The notes: generated by a model not told the origin, from the letters alone. DNA of 64,000 nucleotides from Synechococcus sp. SB0662_bin_14 (GCA_009840445.1 VXNS01000084.1:1-64000), one strand, 5' to 3'; shown: positions 9,304-20,693, counted from the first letter of the stretch. A program made the numbers and translations.

Positions 9304-9531
9304 TCAGTCTTCGTCAAAGGGCTCCTGGTCAATCAGGTGGCGATAGGGCTGCACCAGATCGGGCCGATGGATGGCCAATGCCCGTAGCAGGTGCCAATCC
9401 TGGAGGCCCGCAAAGGCGTCGGCATAGTCGTCCTCCTCCAAACGCCGGGCCATGGCGGCAACAGTGGTCCCGTTCATGGCGGCCAACTGCTGCTCAAGCT
9501 GGCGGGATGAACTGGTCAGGTCGGAACCCAT
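9304..9531 (-). CDS. DUF2555 family protein
   Basis: A 75-residue cyanobacteria-specific protein. The block LEEDDYADAFAGLQDWHLLRALA followed by RPDLVQPY identifies the DUF2555 family as I remember it. No function is known. It is acidic and soluble, without a signal peptide. It lies 43 bases upstream of the corrected coaBC start in the same direction and could be cotranscribed with it. Confidence 0.75.
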   Translation of the reverse strand: MGSDLTSSSRQLEQQLAAMNGTTVAAMARRLEEDDYADAFAGLQDWHLLRALAIHRPDLVQPYRHLIDQEPFDED

Positions 9532-9590
9532 GATCCGGAAAGGTGGGTATTCTCCAGTCTGGGGACAGGAGCGGGTATGGTGGACACCCT

Positions 9591-9663
9591 GGGGAGTTAG
9601 CTCAGATGGTAGAGCGCTGCGATCGCACCGCAGAGGTCAGGGGTTCGACTCCCCTACTCTCCA
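9591..9663 (+). tRNA. tRNA-Ala (anticodon CGC)
   Basis: The 73 bases fold as a full cloverleaf. The acceptor stem GGGGAGT pairs with ACTCTCC. The D arm is GCTC...GAGC, the anticodon stem CTGCG/CGCAG, and the T arm AGGGG-TTCGACT-CCCCT. The anticodon loop ATCGCAC places CGC at 34-36, which reads alanine GCG. The discriminator is A and the 3' CCA is not encoded. It stands between two divergent genes and is probably transcribed alone. Confidence 0.95.
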
Positions 9664-9701
9664 TGGCCCCAGTTGGGACCTGACTATGCTAGAGTGCTTA
9701 T

Positions 9702-9902
9702 ATGTCTCAATCCAAGCGCGAGCAGGTGGTCAGCCATCTGCGCTACATCCGGCAAGAGTTGCGGGAAATGCACCAGGGGGTCCAGGAGGACGGCCTCTTG
9801 CCTGATCCTGGCGAAGTTCGCGGCGTCATGGCCCAGATGGAAGCGCTCCTGGAATTGGTCGCCGGTCGTTCAGCCCGCAAGGCCAAGAGTTCCACCAACT
9901 AG
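9702..9902 (+). CDS. Small conserved hypothetical protein
   Basis: A 66-residue helical protein (SKREQVVSHLRYIRQELREMHQG) with no membrane segment. It resembles short cyanobacterial hypothetical proteins, but I cannot name a family. It starts 38 bases after the tRNA gene; TATGCTAGAG upstream could be a -10 region. The long helices suggest an interaction or regulatory role, which is not demonstrated. Confidence 0.65.
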   Translation: MSQSKREQVVSHLRYIRQELREMHQGVQEDGLLPDPGEVRGVMAQMEALLELVAGRSARKAKSSTN

Positions 9903-10025
9903 CCTTGACCTCTCCTCCGCTGTTGAGGGAGGAGCCAGTGGCGCTGGTTTTTGGGAGCCGTCTGCAGTCTGCCGAAGTCGTGCAGGATGGTGAATCCAGC
10001 CGTTGGCTGCATGGGGTAGGCTTCC

Positions 10026-10757
10026 TTGGCCAACGAAGAGTCCAACACAGTGAGCATCCCCGCCAACGCCAGCGAGGCACCAACCTTTGCCAAGGTCTGG
10101 CAGCAAGTGAAAGGCAACGCCCCCACCTTTGCCGCTATCTGGGGACTCATCTTGATCACTGCGCTGATTGACTCCGCCTTTTCCACGTTGCTTCATTTTA
10201 CATCGCTTCATTATCTACTGGAAGACAATATCGGCAAATATTCTGATCTACAGCCAGACGTTATTGCCGGATTTATTTCCACGGTCGGTTCGCTGCCCAC
10301 AACAGTTCTAGCGAATCTGGCCTGTGTCCTGATGATGGCGGTGGCGGCAATCTATTACACTACAGACCGCTGTCCCCATCCTGGCGAGATTGTTGGCATC
10401 CTTAGTCACAAGCCGTTGCGCTACCTGCTGGCCGGCTTCCAATTCGTCATTGTCGGAGTCGTTGGCTTGCTGCTCTGCATGATTCCGGGTATCTTGGTGT
10501 TTCTAACAGGCCCACTCTATGTCCACTACGTCTTCACAACAGATCTAAGCTTGATAAACTGCCTGAGCAAGGCATTCAAAGGGATGTTTCAAAATTTCGG
10601 CTCCTACTTTGTTGTTTCGTTGCTGTGTTTCCTGGCCGTAATTGGCTCAACAGTGCTCTGCCTTTTCCCCGTCCTGGCAATGTTGCCAATGACAACACTT
10701 TACATGCAAAACTACATCCACCACAAAGGGCTGGTTGCCGCCCGGGAGCTTGCCTGA
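10026..10757 (+). CDS. Multipass membrane protein of unknown function
   Basis: The 243-residue protein has about five hydrophobic segments (WGLILITALIDSAF, ANLACVLMMAVAAIYY, FQFVIVGVVGLLLCMI, PGILVFLTGPLYVHYVF, YFVVSLLCFLAVIGS). It resembles glycerophosphodiester-phosphodiesterase membrane-domain or DUF975-like cyanobacterial proteins, with a loop that ends in a membrane hairpin before LSLINCLSKAFKG. The start is a TTG (TTG GCC AAC GAA) because no ATG exists upstream in frame; this start is uncertain. It converges on the DUF2752 gene, whose end is 2 bases away. Confidence 0.65.
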   Translation: MANEESNTVSIPANASEAPTFAKVWQQVKGNAPTFAAIWGLILITALIDSAFSTLLHFTSLHYLLEDNIGKYSDLQPDVIAGFISTVGSLPTTVLANLACVLMMAVAAIYYTTDRCPHPGEIVGILSHKPLRYLLAGFQFVIVGVVGLLLCMIPGILVFLTGPLYVHYVFTTDLSLINCLSKAFKGMFQNFGSYFVVSLLCFLAVIGSTVLCLFPVLAMLPMTTLYMQNYIHHKGLVAARELA

Positions 10758-10759
10758 GT

Positions 10760-11149
10760 TCAATTGGCGGGGAAGGTGGGCCAACCCAGCAGGGTCCAGC
10801 CCGCCACCCGCAACGTCCAATAACTCAACAAGAGCACTACAAGGGCGGCCATGGCGCCACTGGAGGGTAGAGGTAGTGCCAAGCGACCTTGCCGCAGGGA
10901 ACGCCAAGCGGCCCAGCCCAGCCAGGCCACCAGAGGCGGCCCGAAGAGATGATGATGCAACGCCAAGCCCAGGTCTCCCCGCAGACTGGCCATGGCCGAG
11001 CGGGTGAGATGACAGGTGGGACAGGGGACGCCGGTGATGGTTCGGAAGGGGCAGATGATTCCGGGCAGATGAACCCCTTGGCCACGGGCAACGAGGTAAC
11101 CGAGGGTGGCCAAGGGCAGGGGAGCAAGCCAGCGCCGGTGCCCGATCAT
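10760..11149 (-). CDS. DUF2752 membrane protein
   Basis: The 129-residue protein matches DUF2752: a short N-terminal membrane segment, then the ICPFRTITGVPCPTCHLTRSA block with a CPxC motif, then two more hydrophobic helices. The function is not known; the paired cysteines suggest redox or metal chemistry at the membrane. Its ATG overlaps the stop codon of the upstream amidotransferase gene (ATGA), so translation is probably coupled. It is the last gene of a dense minus-strand run that begins at the ATP synthase. Confidence 0.8.
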   Translation of the reverse strand: MIGHRRWLAPLPLATLGYLVARGQGVHLPGIICPFRTITGVPCPTCHLTRSAMASLRGDLGLALHHHLFGPPLVAWLGWAAWRSLRQGRLALPLPSSGAMAALVVLLLSYWTLRVAGWTLLGWPTFPAN

Positions 11150-11907
11150 GGCGCCCAGTTCACGTCTTCACCGGAAATGGCGCCATCAGCGGCCAACTGC
11201 TGGGCCGCCAGGGTCAACCAGTTCCCGTAAAGTGTCCGGCCAACGGGCATCAGCGCCTCCAAGCCAACCTGATTGAACCGGGCCTGGTGGGCAATGGGGC
11301 GCAAGTCGTCATCCTCGGCAAACCAGCGCTCCGCCATGCTCGGATCCAATTCCATGTGGCCCTGCACCCCATAGGCTGCAGGGCCAAGGGCCGCAATCTG
11401 GTTGTGGCAGAGGGGGCTACTGGCCATGGTCTCAACGGAACGGTCCGGAACCACCTCTTCCCCATGCAACTGGAACACCGGCAGAGGGTCGGGCACACCG
11501 TGCAGGAGGGGATGGTGACGACCGGCAGGGGTTTGATGCAGGGTCCATGGCTGTCCATGGGGATCCAGCCAACCCAGCTCCCGTTGCCGGGCAGCACGGA
11601 CCACGCACCCCTTGGCCTTGGCCAGCACTTGCAGGCCCAGACAGATGCCCATGACGGGAATGCGCTGCTCCAACAAGTGTTGAGAGAGACGAATCAATTC
11701 TGGAATGCGTCCATGGCAGTCGTTGGCGCTGGCCGGTCCCCCCAGGAGCAGGAATGCCTGGCCCTGTTGTGGCGTGGGCAGAGGCTGATGGGTCCAGAGC
11801 TGCGTCAACTGAAGCTGCCAACCGCGCTCCATGGCCATGGCGCCAATGAGACCAGGCCCCTCCCGCGCAATGGTCTGCACAATGCACAACTGGGGTGTCC
11901 TGGGCAT
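11146..11907 (-). CDS. Class I glutamine amidotransferase (GMP synthase-like)
   Basis: The 253-residue protein has the triad-type glutamine amidotransferase fold. The nucleophile cysteine is in GICLGLQVLA, the histidine in YGVQGHMELD, and a glutamate follows the His. The early block LLLGGPASANDC fits the GGP motif. It has no synthetase domain, so it resembles stand-alone YfeJ-like or GuaA-like amidotransferases, and its acceptor substrate is unknown. Its stop overlaps the DUF2752 start, and its own ATG overlaps the stop of DUF3326 (TGATG), so three genes are translationally linked. Confidence 0.85.
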   Translation of the reverse strand: MPRTPQLCIVQTIAREGPGLIGAMAMERGWQLQLTQLWTHQPLPTPQQGQAFLLLGGPASANDCHGRIPELIRLSQHLLEQRIPVMGICLGLQVLAKAKGCVVRAARQRELGWLDPHGQPWTLHQTPAGRHHPLLHGVPDPLPVFQLHGEEVVPDRSVETMASSPLCHNQIAALGPAAYGVQGHMELDPSMAERWFAEDDDLRPIAHQARFNQVGLEALMPVGRTLYGNWLTLAAQQLAADGAISGEDVNWAP

Positions 11908-12971
11908 CAGCCCCTGATCAGTTCAGGCCCAGTTTGCCCCAGTGGACGTTGGAATGCGCCTGGATCCAAACCCTCCCGCAGGCTCAGCACCACGCCGGCA
12001 GCTTCCTGATAATTGGCAACGTGAATCACCCCCTCCAAGCCCAGGGCTTCTGCCGTGACCTCCAGTTGGGAGGGGTTATGAACCGCCAGGATCGGGATCG
12101 TCCGCTCAGACGCCGCCAGAACCGCTGCCCCACCCAGGGCGCCGTGGGGCGCCACCAGGGCGCCCACCTGATGGGCCAGCAGATCACCCGCCTGGGCAGC
12201 AGCGGCAGGGACGAGCCGGGGCGCCCGACTCAGTCCCGCCAACACGGACGGCAGGAAGGTATAGCCCAACTCCTCAGCCGCTGCACGGGGATCCACGTCC
12301 GACAGCAAGGGCAGTGGGCGTACAGCCGGGGCATGGGCGCAGGGCAGACCCAACTCCCGCACCAGCAGGTGGCTGATCACTGCCTCCGCCCCGGCCAGGG
12401 CATCCACCCCCCTGCCATGGCGGTAGTTCTGCAACAGGGAAGAGGTGGGGGACTCATCGGGAAAGCGGGTGACCACAGCCACGGCCGTGGCGCCGCGGTG
12501 TTGGAGTTGGCGGCCAGCATCCAGCAGCAGGTCAACGCGGTTCACGCCACCCCAACTCATGCCACTTGTCCCCTGCTCCAGGCACACCCCGAGGGGCTCC
12601 GGTGTGACCACCTCAGGACCGATGGACAACCCCAAACTAAACCGTGCCGCGGCAGCCACCTGGCGGTGGCGTTCCAGCAATTCCGGCTCCAGACCACCGT
12701 CCAGCAGCAAACCCAGGCAGTGGCGATGGTGGGGCCGCAGGGCCGTCTGCCCTTGGCAAAAGCGATCCAGCGCCCAACCCTCCGTGTAGTGGATGCGGGC
12801 ATCAGGCCAGTACAGGGCGGCGGCGTTCAGCACGTTGGGATGGGTGACGAGGCAGCCACTGGCGGCCGCCAGAAGGCGCGCCACCGGCAGCCCGTCCCCG
12901 GCAAAACCTCCCTGCCGACAGCCAATCCCGGTGGGGATGATCAGCACCGTGGGCAGTGGTGGGGCGCCCAT
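11907..12971 (-). CDS. DUF3326 family protein
   Basis: I recognise the DUF3326 family from the N-terminal VLIIPTGIGCRQGGFAGD block and the length (354 residues from the chosen start). No activity is known; a glycine-rich IGC motif and the VTHPNVLNAA segment suggest a nucleotide-like or enzymatic site. I use the ATG at 12971 (MGAPPLPT) because it lies 2 bases after the previous stop codon and the homologous part begins there. The tracked start at 13058 overlaps the upstream gene. It sits in a coupled cluster between a ferredoxin pair and an amidotransferase. Confidence 0.8.
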   Translation of the reverse strand: MGAPPLPTVLIIPTGIGCRQGGFAGDGLPVARLLAAASGCLVTHPNVLNAAALYWPDARIHYTEGWALDRFCQGQTALRPHHRHCLGLLLDGGLEPELLERHRQVAAAARFSLGLSIGPEVVTPEPLGVCLEQGTSGMSWGGVNRVDLLLDAGRQLQHRGATAVAVVTRFPDESPTSSLLQNYRHGRGVDALAGAEAVISHLLVRELGLPCAHAPAVRPLPLLSDVDPRAAAEELGYTFLPSVLAGLSRAPRLVPAAAAQAGDLLAHQVGALVAPHGALGGAAVLAASERTIPILAVHNPSQLEVTAEALGLEGVIHVANYQEAAGVVLSLREGLDPGAFQRPLGQTGPELIRG

Positions 12972-12973
12972 GC

Positions 12974-13201
12974 TCACGCAGCGCAATGGAGCACCATGGC
13001 CTCCAGCCGGATCCAGCGCTGCCCCTCCGGTAACGCTGTACAGGTGGTAATGGCCCAACGCAATGGTGTGCCGTGTTGAGTCAATGCCTTTTCAATGGGC
13101 TCCAGCAAGGGACCGGGCTCCAGAATGAACTCCAGAGAGACGCGCTGCAGCCGCGGTGTGGAATGACCCATGCCCGTCACAGACCCATCACCGGCGCTCA
13201 C
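12974..13201 (-). CDS. Small conserved hypothetical protein
   Basis: Up to 75 residues, containing HSTPRLQRVSLEFILEPG and LRWAITTC...WIRLEAMVL. It looks like a ferredoxin-fold-sized conserved cyanobacterial protein; I know no function. The GTG at 13201 overlaps the stop of the ferredoxin gene (GTGA), while an internal ATG at 13171 (MGHSTPRL) is a good alternative start. Its own stop is 2 bases from the DUF3326 start. The tight packing supports that it is a real gene. Confidence 0.7.
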   Translation of the reverse strand: MSAGDGSVTGMGHSTPRLQRVSLEFILEPGPLLEPIEKALTQHGTPLRWAITTCTALPEGQRWIRLEAMVLHCAA

Positions 13202-13518
13202 GTCTGGTATTGACCGAACTGGGCTTCATACAGGGCATCCTCCTGGCCGCCGTCCAGTTGCAGGTCGCTACGAGGGTACGCCACACACAGCAGAGTAAAG
13301 CCTTTTTCCTGCAAGTCGTTCCGTACGCCCATGGCATCGGGTTGCGCCACTTGGCCCTGCTTGAGCAGGGCGGCGCAGGTGGTGCATAACCCCGTGCAGC
13401 AGGAACAGGGCAGAACAATGCCGGCCGCCTCCGCTGCGGCCAACACCGTTTCATCCTCGCGGCAAGGGAAGGTGTGAACTTTCCCTCGCAGATGCACGGT
13501 GACGGTGAACGTGTCCAT
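13198..13518 (-). CDS. Plant-type [2Fe-2S] ferredoxin
   Basis: The protein of about 106 residues is a soluble one-electron carrier with the ligand pattern C-x4-C-x2-C in PCSCCTGLCTTC and the fourth cysteine in LLCVAYPRSD. The beta-grasp start (FTVTVHLRGKVHTFPC) and the helix ETVLAAAEAAGI fit the family. I use the ATG at 13518 (MDTFTV) in place of the tracked codon four residues earlier. An extra cysteine next to the first ligand region is unusual but tolerated in related sequences. It follows atpG by 8 bases and overlaps the next gene, so it is likely in the ATP synthase transcript. Confidence 0.9.
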   Translation of the reverse strand: MDTFTVTVHLRGKVHTFPCREDETVLAAAEAAGIVLPCSCCTGLCTTCAALLKQGQVAQPDAMGVRNDLQEKGFTLLCVAYPRSDLQLDGGQEDALYEAQFGQYQT

Positions 13519-13526
13519 TGGCCAGG

Positions 13527-14474
13527 TCAACCCATGGCGGCAGCGCCACCCACCACCTCAAGAATTTCCTGGGTGATGGCTGCCTGCCTGGCTTTGTTGT
13601 AGTCCAACGTGAGGGTTTTCGCCAGGGCCTTGGCATTATCACTGGCGTTGTTCATGGCGGTCATGCGGCTGGCCAGTTCCGACGCGGCGGCCTCCTGCAG
13701 GGAGCGCAGCACCTGGTTCTGCACGTAGAGGGGCAGGAGTGCGTTGAGCAGTTGGGCAGGGGTCTGCTCAAAGACCATGGCGGAGGGCAGCTTGGGCTGG
13801 GTGTTGGGCAGCGAGCCCCGCTCCACTTCCATCATCCCCCCTTTGCTGGTGAGACGGAACATCTCGTCGTCCATGGTGGCAATGCCCTGGGGATCCAGAG
13901 GCAGGAGGGTTTGCACCACGGGCTTGGAACTCACCAGGTTGATGAACTTGGTGTAGATCCCTTCCACCCGGTCACTGCTTCGGCCCTGAAACAAGGGCAA
14001 CAGGCGACTGGCAATGTGGGCGGCCTCGGCGGAGGTGGGCACCTGCTCCAGGTTTTCGATGCTGTCAACAATGTCATAGTCCCGGCGGCCAAAGTAGGCA
14101 TTGACCTTGCGACCCACCAACAGGAGATTCACCTTCAACCCCTTGGCCTTCAGCTCCCGGTGGCGTTCCTCTGTGCGCTTGATGACGTTGGCGTTGTAGC
14201 CGCCGCAGAGACCCCGGTCTCCCGCAATGGAGACCAGGGTGACGGTGCGCAACTCCCGCTGCTCCAACAGGGGAGCATCAACGGCTTCAAAGGCCATCTG
14301 GGACTGGAGATTTTCCAGGACCCGGGCCAGGCGATCCGCGAAGGGGCGGCTGCGCAACACCTGCTCCTGGGCGCGGCGCACCTTGGCCGCCGCAACGAGG
14401 CGCATGGCCTCGGTGATCTTGCGGGTGTTTTTGACCGAATTAATACGGTCTCTGATCTGTTTGAGATTGGCCAT
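13527..14474 (-). CDS. atpG: ATP synthase F1 gamma subunit
   Basis: The gamma subunit forms the rotating central stalk in F1. The 315-residue length is normal for cyanobacteria. Both termini are conserved: [23 protein letters not shown] at the start and [25 protein letters not shown] at the end. It lacks the chloroplast-type two-cysteine redox insert as far as I can see. It is 31 bases downstream of atpA and followed by the ferredoxin gene. The symbol follows common usage; some cyanobacterial annotations call it atpC. Confidence 0.96.
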   Translation of the reverse strand: MANLKQIRDRINSVKNTRKITEAMRLVAAAKVRRAQEQVLRSRPFADRLARVLENLQSQMAFEAVDAPLLEQRELRTVTLVSIAGDRGLCGGYNANVIKRTEERHRELKAKGLKVNLLLVGRKVNAYFGRRDYDIVDSIENLEQVPTSAEAAHIASRLLPLFQGRSSDRVEGIYTKFINLVSSKPVVQTLLPLDPQGIATMDDEMFRLTSKGGMMEVERGSLPNTQPKLPSAMVFEQTPAQLLNALLPLYVQNQVLRSLQEAAASELASRMTAMNNASDNAKALAKTLTLDYNKARQAAITQEILEVVGGAAAMG

Positions 14475-14505
14475 GGTTCAGCGAAGTGGTGAGGACCTGG
14501 CCGGA

Positions 14506-16553
<2,048 letters not shown>

Positions 16554-16556
16554 CGT

Positions 16557-17090
16557 CTAGCCGAGGGAGTTGATGGTGGCCACCAGAAGCTTGACCTGCT
16601 TCTGGTGGGAAAGAGCATCGGGAAGATCCTGGAGGGCCAGGGCAACAGCCTGATCAGCGGTGCGGCTGAGCAGTTCGTTGCTGATGCGACGCGCTTCGCT
16701 GTCTGTGTCGGCTTTCGCTTCCTCTTGAAGGCGAGCCATCTCGGCGATGGTGCGCTGCTCCCCCTCGGCGCGAATGGCGGCGGCGCGGGCTTGGCCGTCC
16801 TTGAGGATTGTCTGGGCTGTCTGCCGGGCGGCAGCCAGCTCGGCCTGAGCCTTCTCAAGCTGGGCTGTTGCTTCGGACAGGCGGGACTCGGCCCCATGGA
16901 GGTCTTGAAGGATTGCCTCCCGACGGCGGGCGAGGATGCCGCCGAGGAATCCCTTCAAAAACCAAACCAGAACAGGAATGAGAATGGCCAGATTGACCAG
17001 GTTGCCATTGAGGATGTCAAGGTCAAGGCCAAAACCTTCTGTTGCCAGCAAGATGGGGGCGGCCATGGAGGCAGGGGCGACGATGGGCAT
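16557..17090 (-). CDS. atpF: ATP synthase F0 b subunit
   Basis: This is the first peripheral-stalk b subunit. It has 177 residues with an N-terminal membrane helix (LVNLAILIPVLVWFLKGFLGG) and a long charged coiled coil rich in Ala, Glu, Arg and Gln. The cyanobacterial LDLDILNGNLVNLA motif precedes the helix. It lies 8 bases after b' and 3 bases before atpH. Confidence 0.95.
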   Translation of the reverse strand: MPIVAPASMAAPILLATEGFGLDLDILNGNLVNLAILIPVLVWFLKGFLGGILARRREAILQDLHGAESRLSEATAQLEKAQAELAAARQTAQTILKDGQARAAAIRAEGEQRTIAEMARLQEEAKADTDSEARRISNELLSRTADQAVALALQDLPDALSHQKQVKLLVATINSLG

Positions 17091-17098
17091 GGGTGGAT

Positions 17099-17566
17099 TC
17101 AGATGGTGACCAAGCGCCGGATGATCAAATCAGCCAGCCGACGAGACTCCTCAGTCAAAACGGCGCCAGCGGCAGAGCGCTGGGACTCCATGTCAGCCCG
17201 GGCTTGCTCCCGCAGCCTATTGGCCTCAGCCTTGGCTTCCGCCAAGGCGGCTTTATAAAGCGAGGCCACCTCGTCCTCAGCCGCAGCAACGACAGCCTGG
17301 GCGTCTTGACGGGCCTTTTGAAGCTGGGCCTTGAGGTCCTGTTCAAGGCGTTCCACCTGAGCCAATCGTTCCTTGGCCTCCTTGTGGCTGGTGGTCACAA
17401 AGCCCTCCCGCTCCTCAACCACCTTGCCAACGGGCTGGAAGAACAGCTTGTTCAAGATGAAGGTGAGGACCACCACCTGAACGGCCATAAGCGGCAAGGT
17501 GGCATCAAAGTCGAAGAGGCCGCCTTCAGGGACAGGAGCCTCGGCCAGGGGAAACCAGCTGATCAT
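17099..17566 (-). CDS. atpF2: ATP synthase F0 b' subunit
   Basis: The second, diverged b-type subunit found in photosynthetic bacteria; b and b' make a heterodimeric stator. It has 155 residues with an N-terminal hydrophobic helix ([28 protein letters not shown]) and a long coiled coil. [13 protein letters not shown] is the typical b' opening. Spacing to its neighbours is short, consistent with one operon. Confidence 0.94.
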   Translation of the reverse strand: MISWFPLAEAPVPEGGLFDFDATLPLMAVQVVVLTFILNKLFFQPVGKVVEEREGFVTTSHKEAKERLAQVERLEQDLKAQLQKARQDAQAVVAAAEDEVASLYKAALAEAKAEANRLREQARADMESQRSAAGAVLTEESRRLADLIIRRLVTI

Positions 17567-17653
17567 TGGGGACAGTTGGATGGACGATGGTTCAGGACAA
17601 GCACAGGTTGGGGTTCAGGCAGCCCGTGCCGCAACGCCTTGCTTGACACAGAT

Positions 17654-17968
<315 letters not shown>

Positions 17969-18050
17969 TCAGGACAGGGAAGGGGCCCGAGACGTTCGGA
18001 CCGCGCGCAGTGATGTGGATCGACGACGTGGATCGACGGCGGGAACCGCT

Positions 18051-18824
18051 TCAGGCATGCTCCTCGTGAACCGCCTCGCCAATGTAGTAGGCCGCCAGGG
18101 TGGCAAAAATCAAGGCCTGAATGGCACTGGTGAACAGGCCCAAAAACATCATGGGCAACGGCACAAACAAGGGAAGAAGAAGCACCAGCACAGAGACGGT
18201 GAGCTCATCGGCCATGATGTTGCCGAACAGACGGAAGGAGAGGGAGAGGGGCTTGGTGAAGTCCTCGACAATCTTGAACGGGAGCATGATGGGGGTTGGC
18301 TCCACGTAGTACTCGAAGTACCGCAGTCCCTTGCGGCTCAGCCCGGCGTAGAAGTAGGCCAGGGACACCAGCAGGGCCAGGGCAACAGTTGTATTAATGT
18401 CTCCTGTGGGGGCGCCCAACTCACCGGAGGGCAGGCGCACCAGGCGCCAGGGCACGAGGGCCCCTCCCCAGTTGCAGAAAAAGATGAACAGAAACAGGGT
18501 GCCAATGAAGGGCATCCAGTCCCGGTAGGCTGCTTCGCCGATCTGGTCCCGGGAAAGGTTGCGGATGTAGTCCCAGAGGAACTCCAGAAGATTTTGGAGT
18601 CCACCGGGCTTACGCCCCATCCGGCGGGTCCCCACCACCACCACGGTCAGCAGGGCGCCAATGAGGATCCAGGAACTGAGGAAAATCTGACCGTGAAGAT
18701 CCAGTTGGCCCAGATGCCAGTAAAAGTGCTGGCCAATCTCCAGACCATGGGTTTCTTCAACGATGGGTTCGGCATCACGGGCCGGTAGAGCCTCGGCAAG
18801 GGGAAGAAGGGTCTGCAACAGCAT
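18051..18824 (-). CDS. atpB: ATP synthase F0 a subunit
   Basis: The a subunit holds the proton half-channels beside the c-ring. It has 257 residues with about five membrane segments. The essential arginine lies in [14 protein letters not shown] and the C-terminal helix has [16 protein letters not shown]. The N-terminal part [23 protein letters not shown] is typical. It lies 3 bases after the atp1 stop. A 150-base space separates it from atpE. Confidence 0.95.
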   Translation of the reverse strand: MLLQTLLPLAEALPARDAEPIVEETHGLEIGQHFYWHLGQLDLHGQIFLSSWILIGALLTVVVVGTRRMGRKPGGLQNLLEFLWDYIRNLSRDQIGEAAYRDWMPFIGTLFLFIFFCNWGGALVPWRLVRLPSGELGAPTGDINTTVALALLVSLAYFYAGLSRKGLRYFEYYVEPTPIMLPFKIVEDFTKPLSLSFRLFGNIMADELTVSVLVLLLPLFVPLPMMFLGLFTSAIQALIFATLAAYYIGEAVHEEHA

Positions 18825-18827
18825 GAC

Positions 18828-19286
18828 TCAGGCAAGTGGGGAACCGGAAACGAAGGTTGTGGGCTTGTGGGAACCCGTCAGATCACCGAAGGCGATGAGC
18901 AAAATGGCCGGCTTGTAGAGCAAAAAGCCAAGGAAAGCCGGCAAGAGATTCAGCCCTTGAAGACGAAGAGCCAGAATGAATAGCAGAAGAGGAACCGCCA
19001 AGTGCGCCTTCCCAAGGCTGTTGGAGCGCTTGCCCAGCCGTTCCACGGAACGTGAAAGCAGAAGCAGGTAGAGGATTCCCGCAGCGGCGCCGGCAAGAAG
19101 GCTGAGGCACGTCTGCAGATCCCAGACCAGGACTGTCAACAGGCCGGCGCCGATGGTGATGATCAGGGTCAGCCGCAGTACCCGTTGCCGAAGATGGAAG
19201 AACTCCACCATCGGACTGAGCACCCCCGGACCGGGTTGGTCCTCTGCCATCTTCGCTCGCGAAGAAGACGGGTTAACGGAGGGCAT
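18828..19286 (-). CDS. atp1: ATP synthase-associated membrane protein Atp1/AtpI
   Basis: The first gene of the ATP synthase cluster encodes a small membrane protein with four hydrophobic stretches (LTLIITIGAGLLTVLVW, LSLLAGAAAGILYLLLLS, LAVPLLLFILALRL, LLPAFLGFLLYKPAILL). AtpI-type proteins assist c-ring assembly or ion supply. The start is uncertain: ATG at 19286 (MPSVNPSSS, 152 residues) has a GGGATCGG sequence upstream, while ATG at 19250 (MAEDQPGPG) gives 140 residues. The tracked start at 19451 adds 55 residues with no membrane or family character. A 14-base dyad lies just before the 19250 ATG. Confidence 0.8.
   Translation of the reverse strand: MPSVNPSSSRAKMAEDQPGPGVLSPMVEFFHLRQRVLRLTLIITIGAGLLTVLVWDLQTCLSLLAGAAAGILYLLLLSRSVERLGKRSNSLGKAHLAVPLLLFILALRLQGLNLLPAFLGFLLYKPAILLIAFGDLTGSHKPTTFVSGSPLA
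19251..19264. promoter_or_regulatory. Interrupted palindrome CTTCGCtcGCGAAG before an atp1 start
   Basis: Two 6-base arms with a 2-base centre, directly in front of the ATG at 19250. A loop of two bases is too tight for a normal RNA hairpin, so a protein-bound dyad is more likely if it is functional. If translation starts at 19286, it is simply coding sequence. Confidence 0.25.
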
Positions 19287-19496
19287 GAACCGATCCCAAC
19301 CGTCGCGATCACCAAGGGGAGGCGCGGGCAGGCTGTGGCCAGCGAGGCGATGGAGCAACTGGTCGCGCCAGAGGCTTGTTGGATGGGCTTGAAGCAAATC
19401 TTCAGGAGACGCCTCAATGGCTAGCCCGTGGTTCACCCCCGCTCTGTCCACAGAGTTGCTTCACAAGCCAATGCAAGCGAATCCTAACATCCAGGG

Positions 19497-20693
19497 TCAG
19501 TGGATCGTGGGGCGCAGCAGAATCAATCTGCGTTCCCAGAGCCTCCTGACCTGTTCCCCCAGGCTCGCTCGACTCCTGTCGTCGTCAGCATCCAGCAGAT
19601 GCTGCAACGGTTGTGACGGCGCTGCATCAATGGCTTTCAGCAGGTTCACCTCCTTCTGGTCAAGATCCATGGGCTCCAGGTCGGGGTCCAGCAGTCGCGC
19701 ACCGGGCCAGCCCCACAGGCAGGGATTGCGCTGGGCGGTGGCGGCCCACAGATCCTCGTCACTGCTCCAGGTGTGGTTGGGCAGGGGTGGCTTGCCGAGA
19801 AAAAACTCGAAATGGCTGATGTCCGTGTTCAGGGCCTCTATGAGTTGCCACTGCTGCCGATGGGGCAGAGCCTCGGCGCGCTCCAGGGCCTCTCCTTGCA
19901 AGAGAGTGTCCAGTTGCCAGATCCGAGGATTGCTGAAGCCCAGAAGCTCCAGCCCGCACCCCTCCACCAATTGGAAGAGCCTATCCAGGGTATAGCTGGT
20001 TTCCTGGGGGTGGAGATACATGTCGGCAAAGGCCGCGTCACCCACTGTGTCCAGGGTCCAGCGCTGATGATGGCGCTGGCGGATGCCGTTTTGCTCAGGC
20101 AACTGGCCAATGAGTTGACGGGCAAACCGGACCCCCGCTTCATCGGCCTGAACACCCAGCAGCCTGAGGGCATGTTGGGTCCTGTGAATCTCCCAGCGGC
20201 CTCCGTCTGCATAGAGGAACAGGTGCAGGATGCCCCCGTCCGCCAAGGCCCTTGCCAGTGCCGCAAGGCCGGCGGCGGGATCCGCCATGTGGTGCAGAAC
20301 GCCCACGGAATTGACGAGTTGAAACCGCCCCAGGGAAGGAGCCTCCAGCAGGCTGACGCAGTGGAAACGGATGCGCTGCTCACCGCCGGAGCGTCGCAGG
20401 CGCTCCTGGGCCACCGCCAGGGCTTGGGGGCTGATGTCCAGGGCGGTCACCCGGGCTTCGGGATTGAGATGCACCAGGTAGTCACTGCTCACGCCGGAGC
20501 CGCAACCGGCATCCAGAATGCGCAGGGGCTGGCCGGCATCAGGTGCCCGACCGGTGCAGTGGCCATAGGCAGTGGCGTAGCACCAACGCCAGTTGTAGCC
20601 CGGTGGCGGACCGTCCTGCAGGGGGTCTGGCGGATAGGGGAACCTGTTGTAGAAGTCACGCACCCGGGGCGTGGCCCCATCAGCCATGGTCAT
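19497..20693 (-). CDS. Class I SAM-dependent methyltransferase
   Basis: The protein (398 residues from ATG 20693) has a Rossmann methyltransferase domain: motif I LDAGCGSGVSSDYL, acidic motif II ALDIS, and post-motif SVGVLHHMADP. An N-terminal block RVRDFYNRFPYPPDP and the long C-terminal region (DISHFEFFLGKPP) recall cyanobacterial methyltransferases of unknown target. It is divergent from apcE with a 180-base gap that must hold both promoters. A link with phycobilisome function is not shown by the sequence. Confidence 0.85.
   Translation of the reverse strand: MTMADGATPRVRDFYNRFPYPPDPLQDGPPPGYNWRWCYATAYGHCTGRAPDAGQPLRILDAGCGSGVSSDYLVHLNPEARVTALDISPQALAVAQERLRRSGGEQRIRFHCVSLLEAPSLGRFQLVNSVGVLHHMADPAAGLAALARALADGGILHLFLYADGGRWEIHRTQHALRLLGVQADEAGVRFARQLIGQLPEQNGIRQRHHQRWTLDTVGDAAFADMYLHPQETSYTLDRLFQLVEGCGLELLGFSNPRIWQLDTLLQGEALERAEALPHRQQWQLIEALNTDISHFEFFLGKPPLPNHTWSSDEDLWAATAQRNPCLWGWPGARLLDPDLEPMDLDQKEVNLLKAIDAAPSQPLQHLLDADDDRSRASLGEQVRRLWERRLILLRPTIH

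Noticed and set aside
9264-9308. Three imperfect 15-base repeats upstream of coaBC
   Set aside because: Short and diverged; they explain the spurious DRASEDRA extension but show no sign of function.
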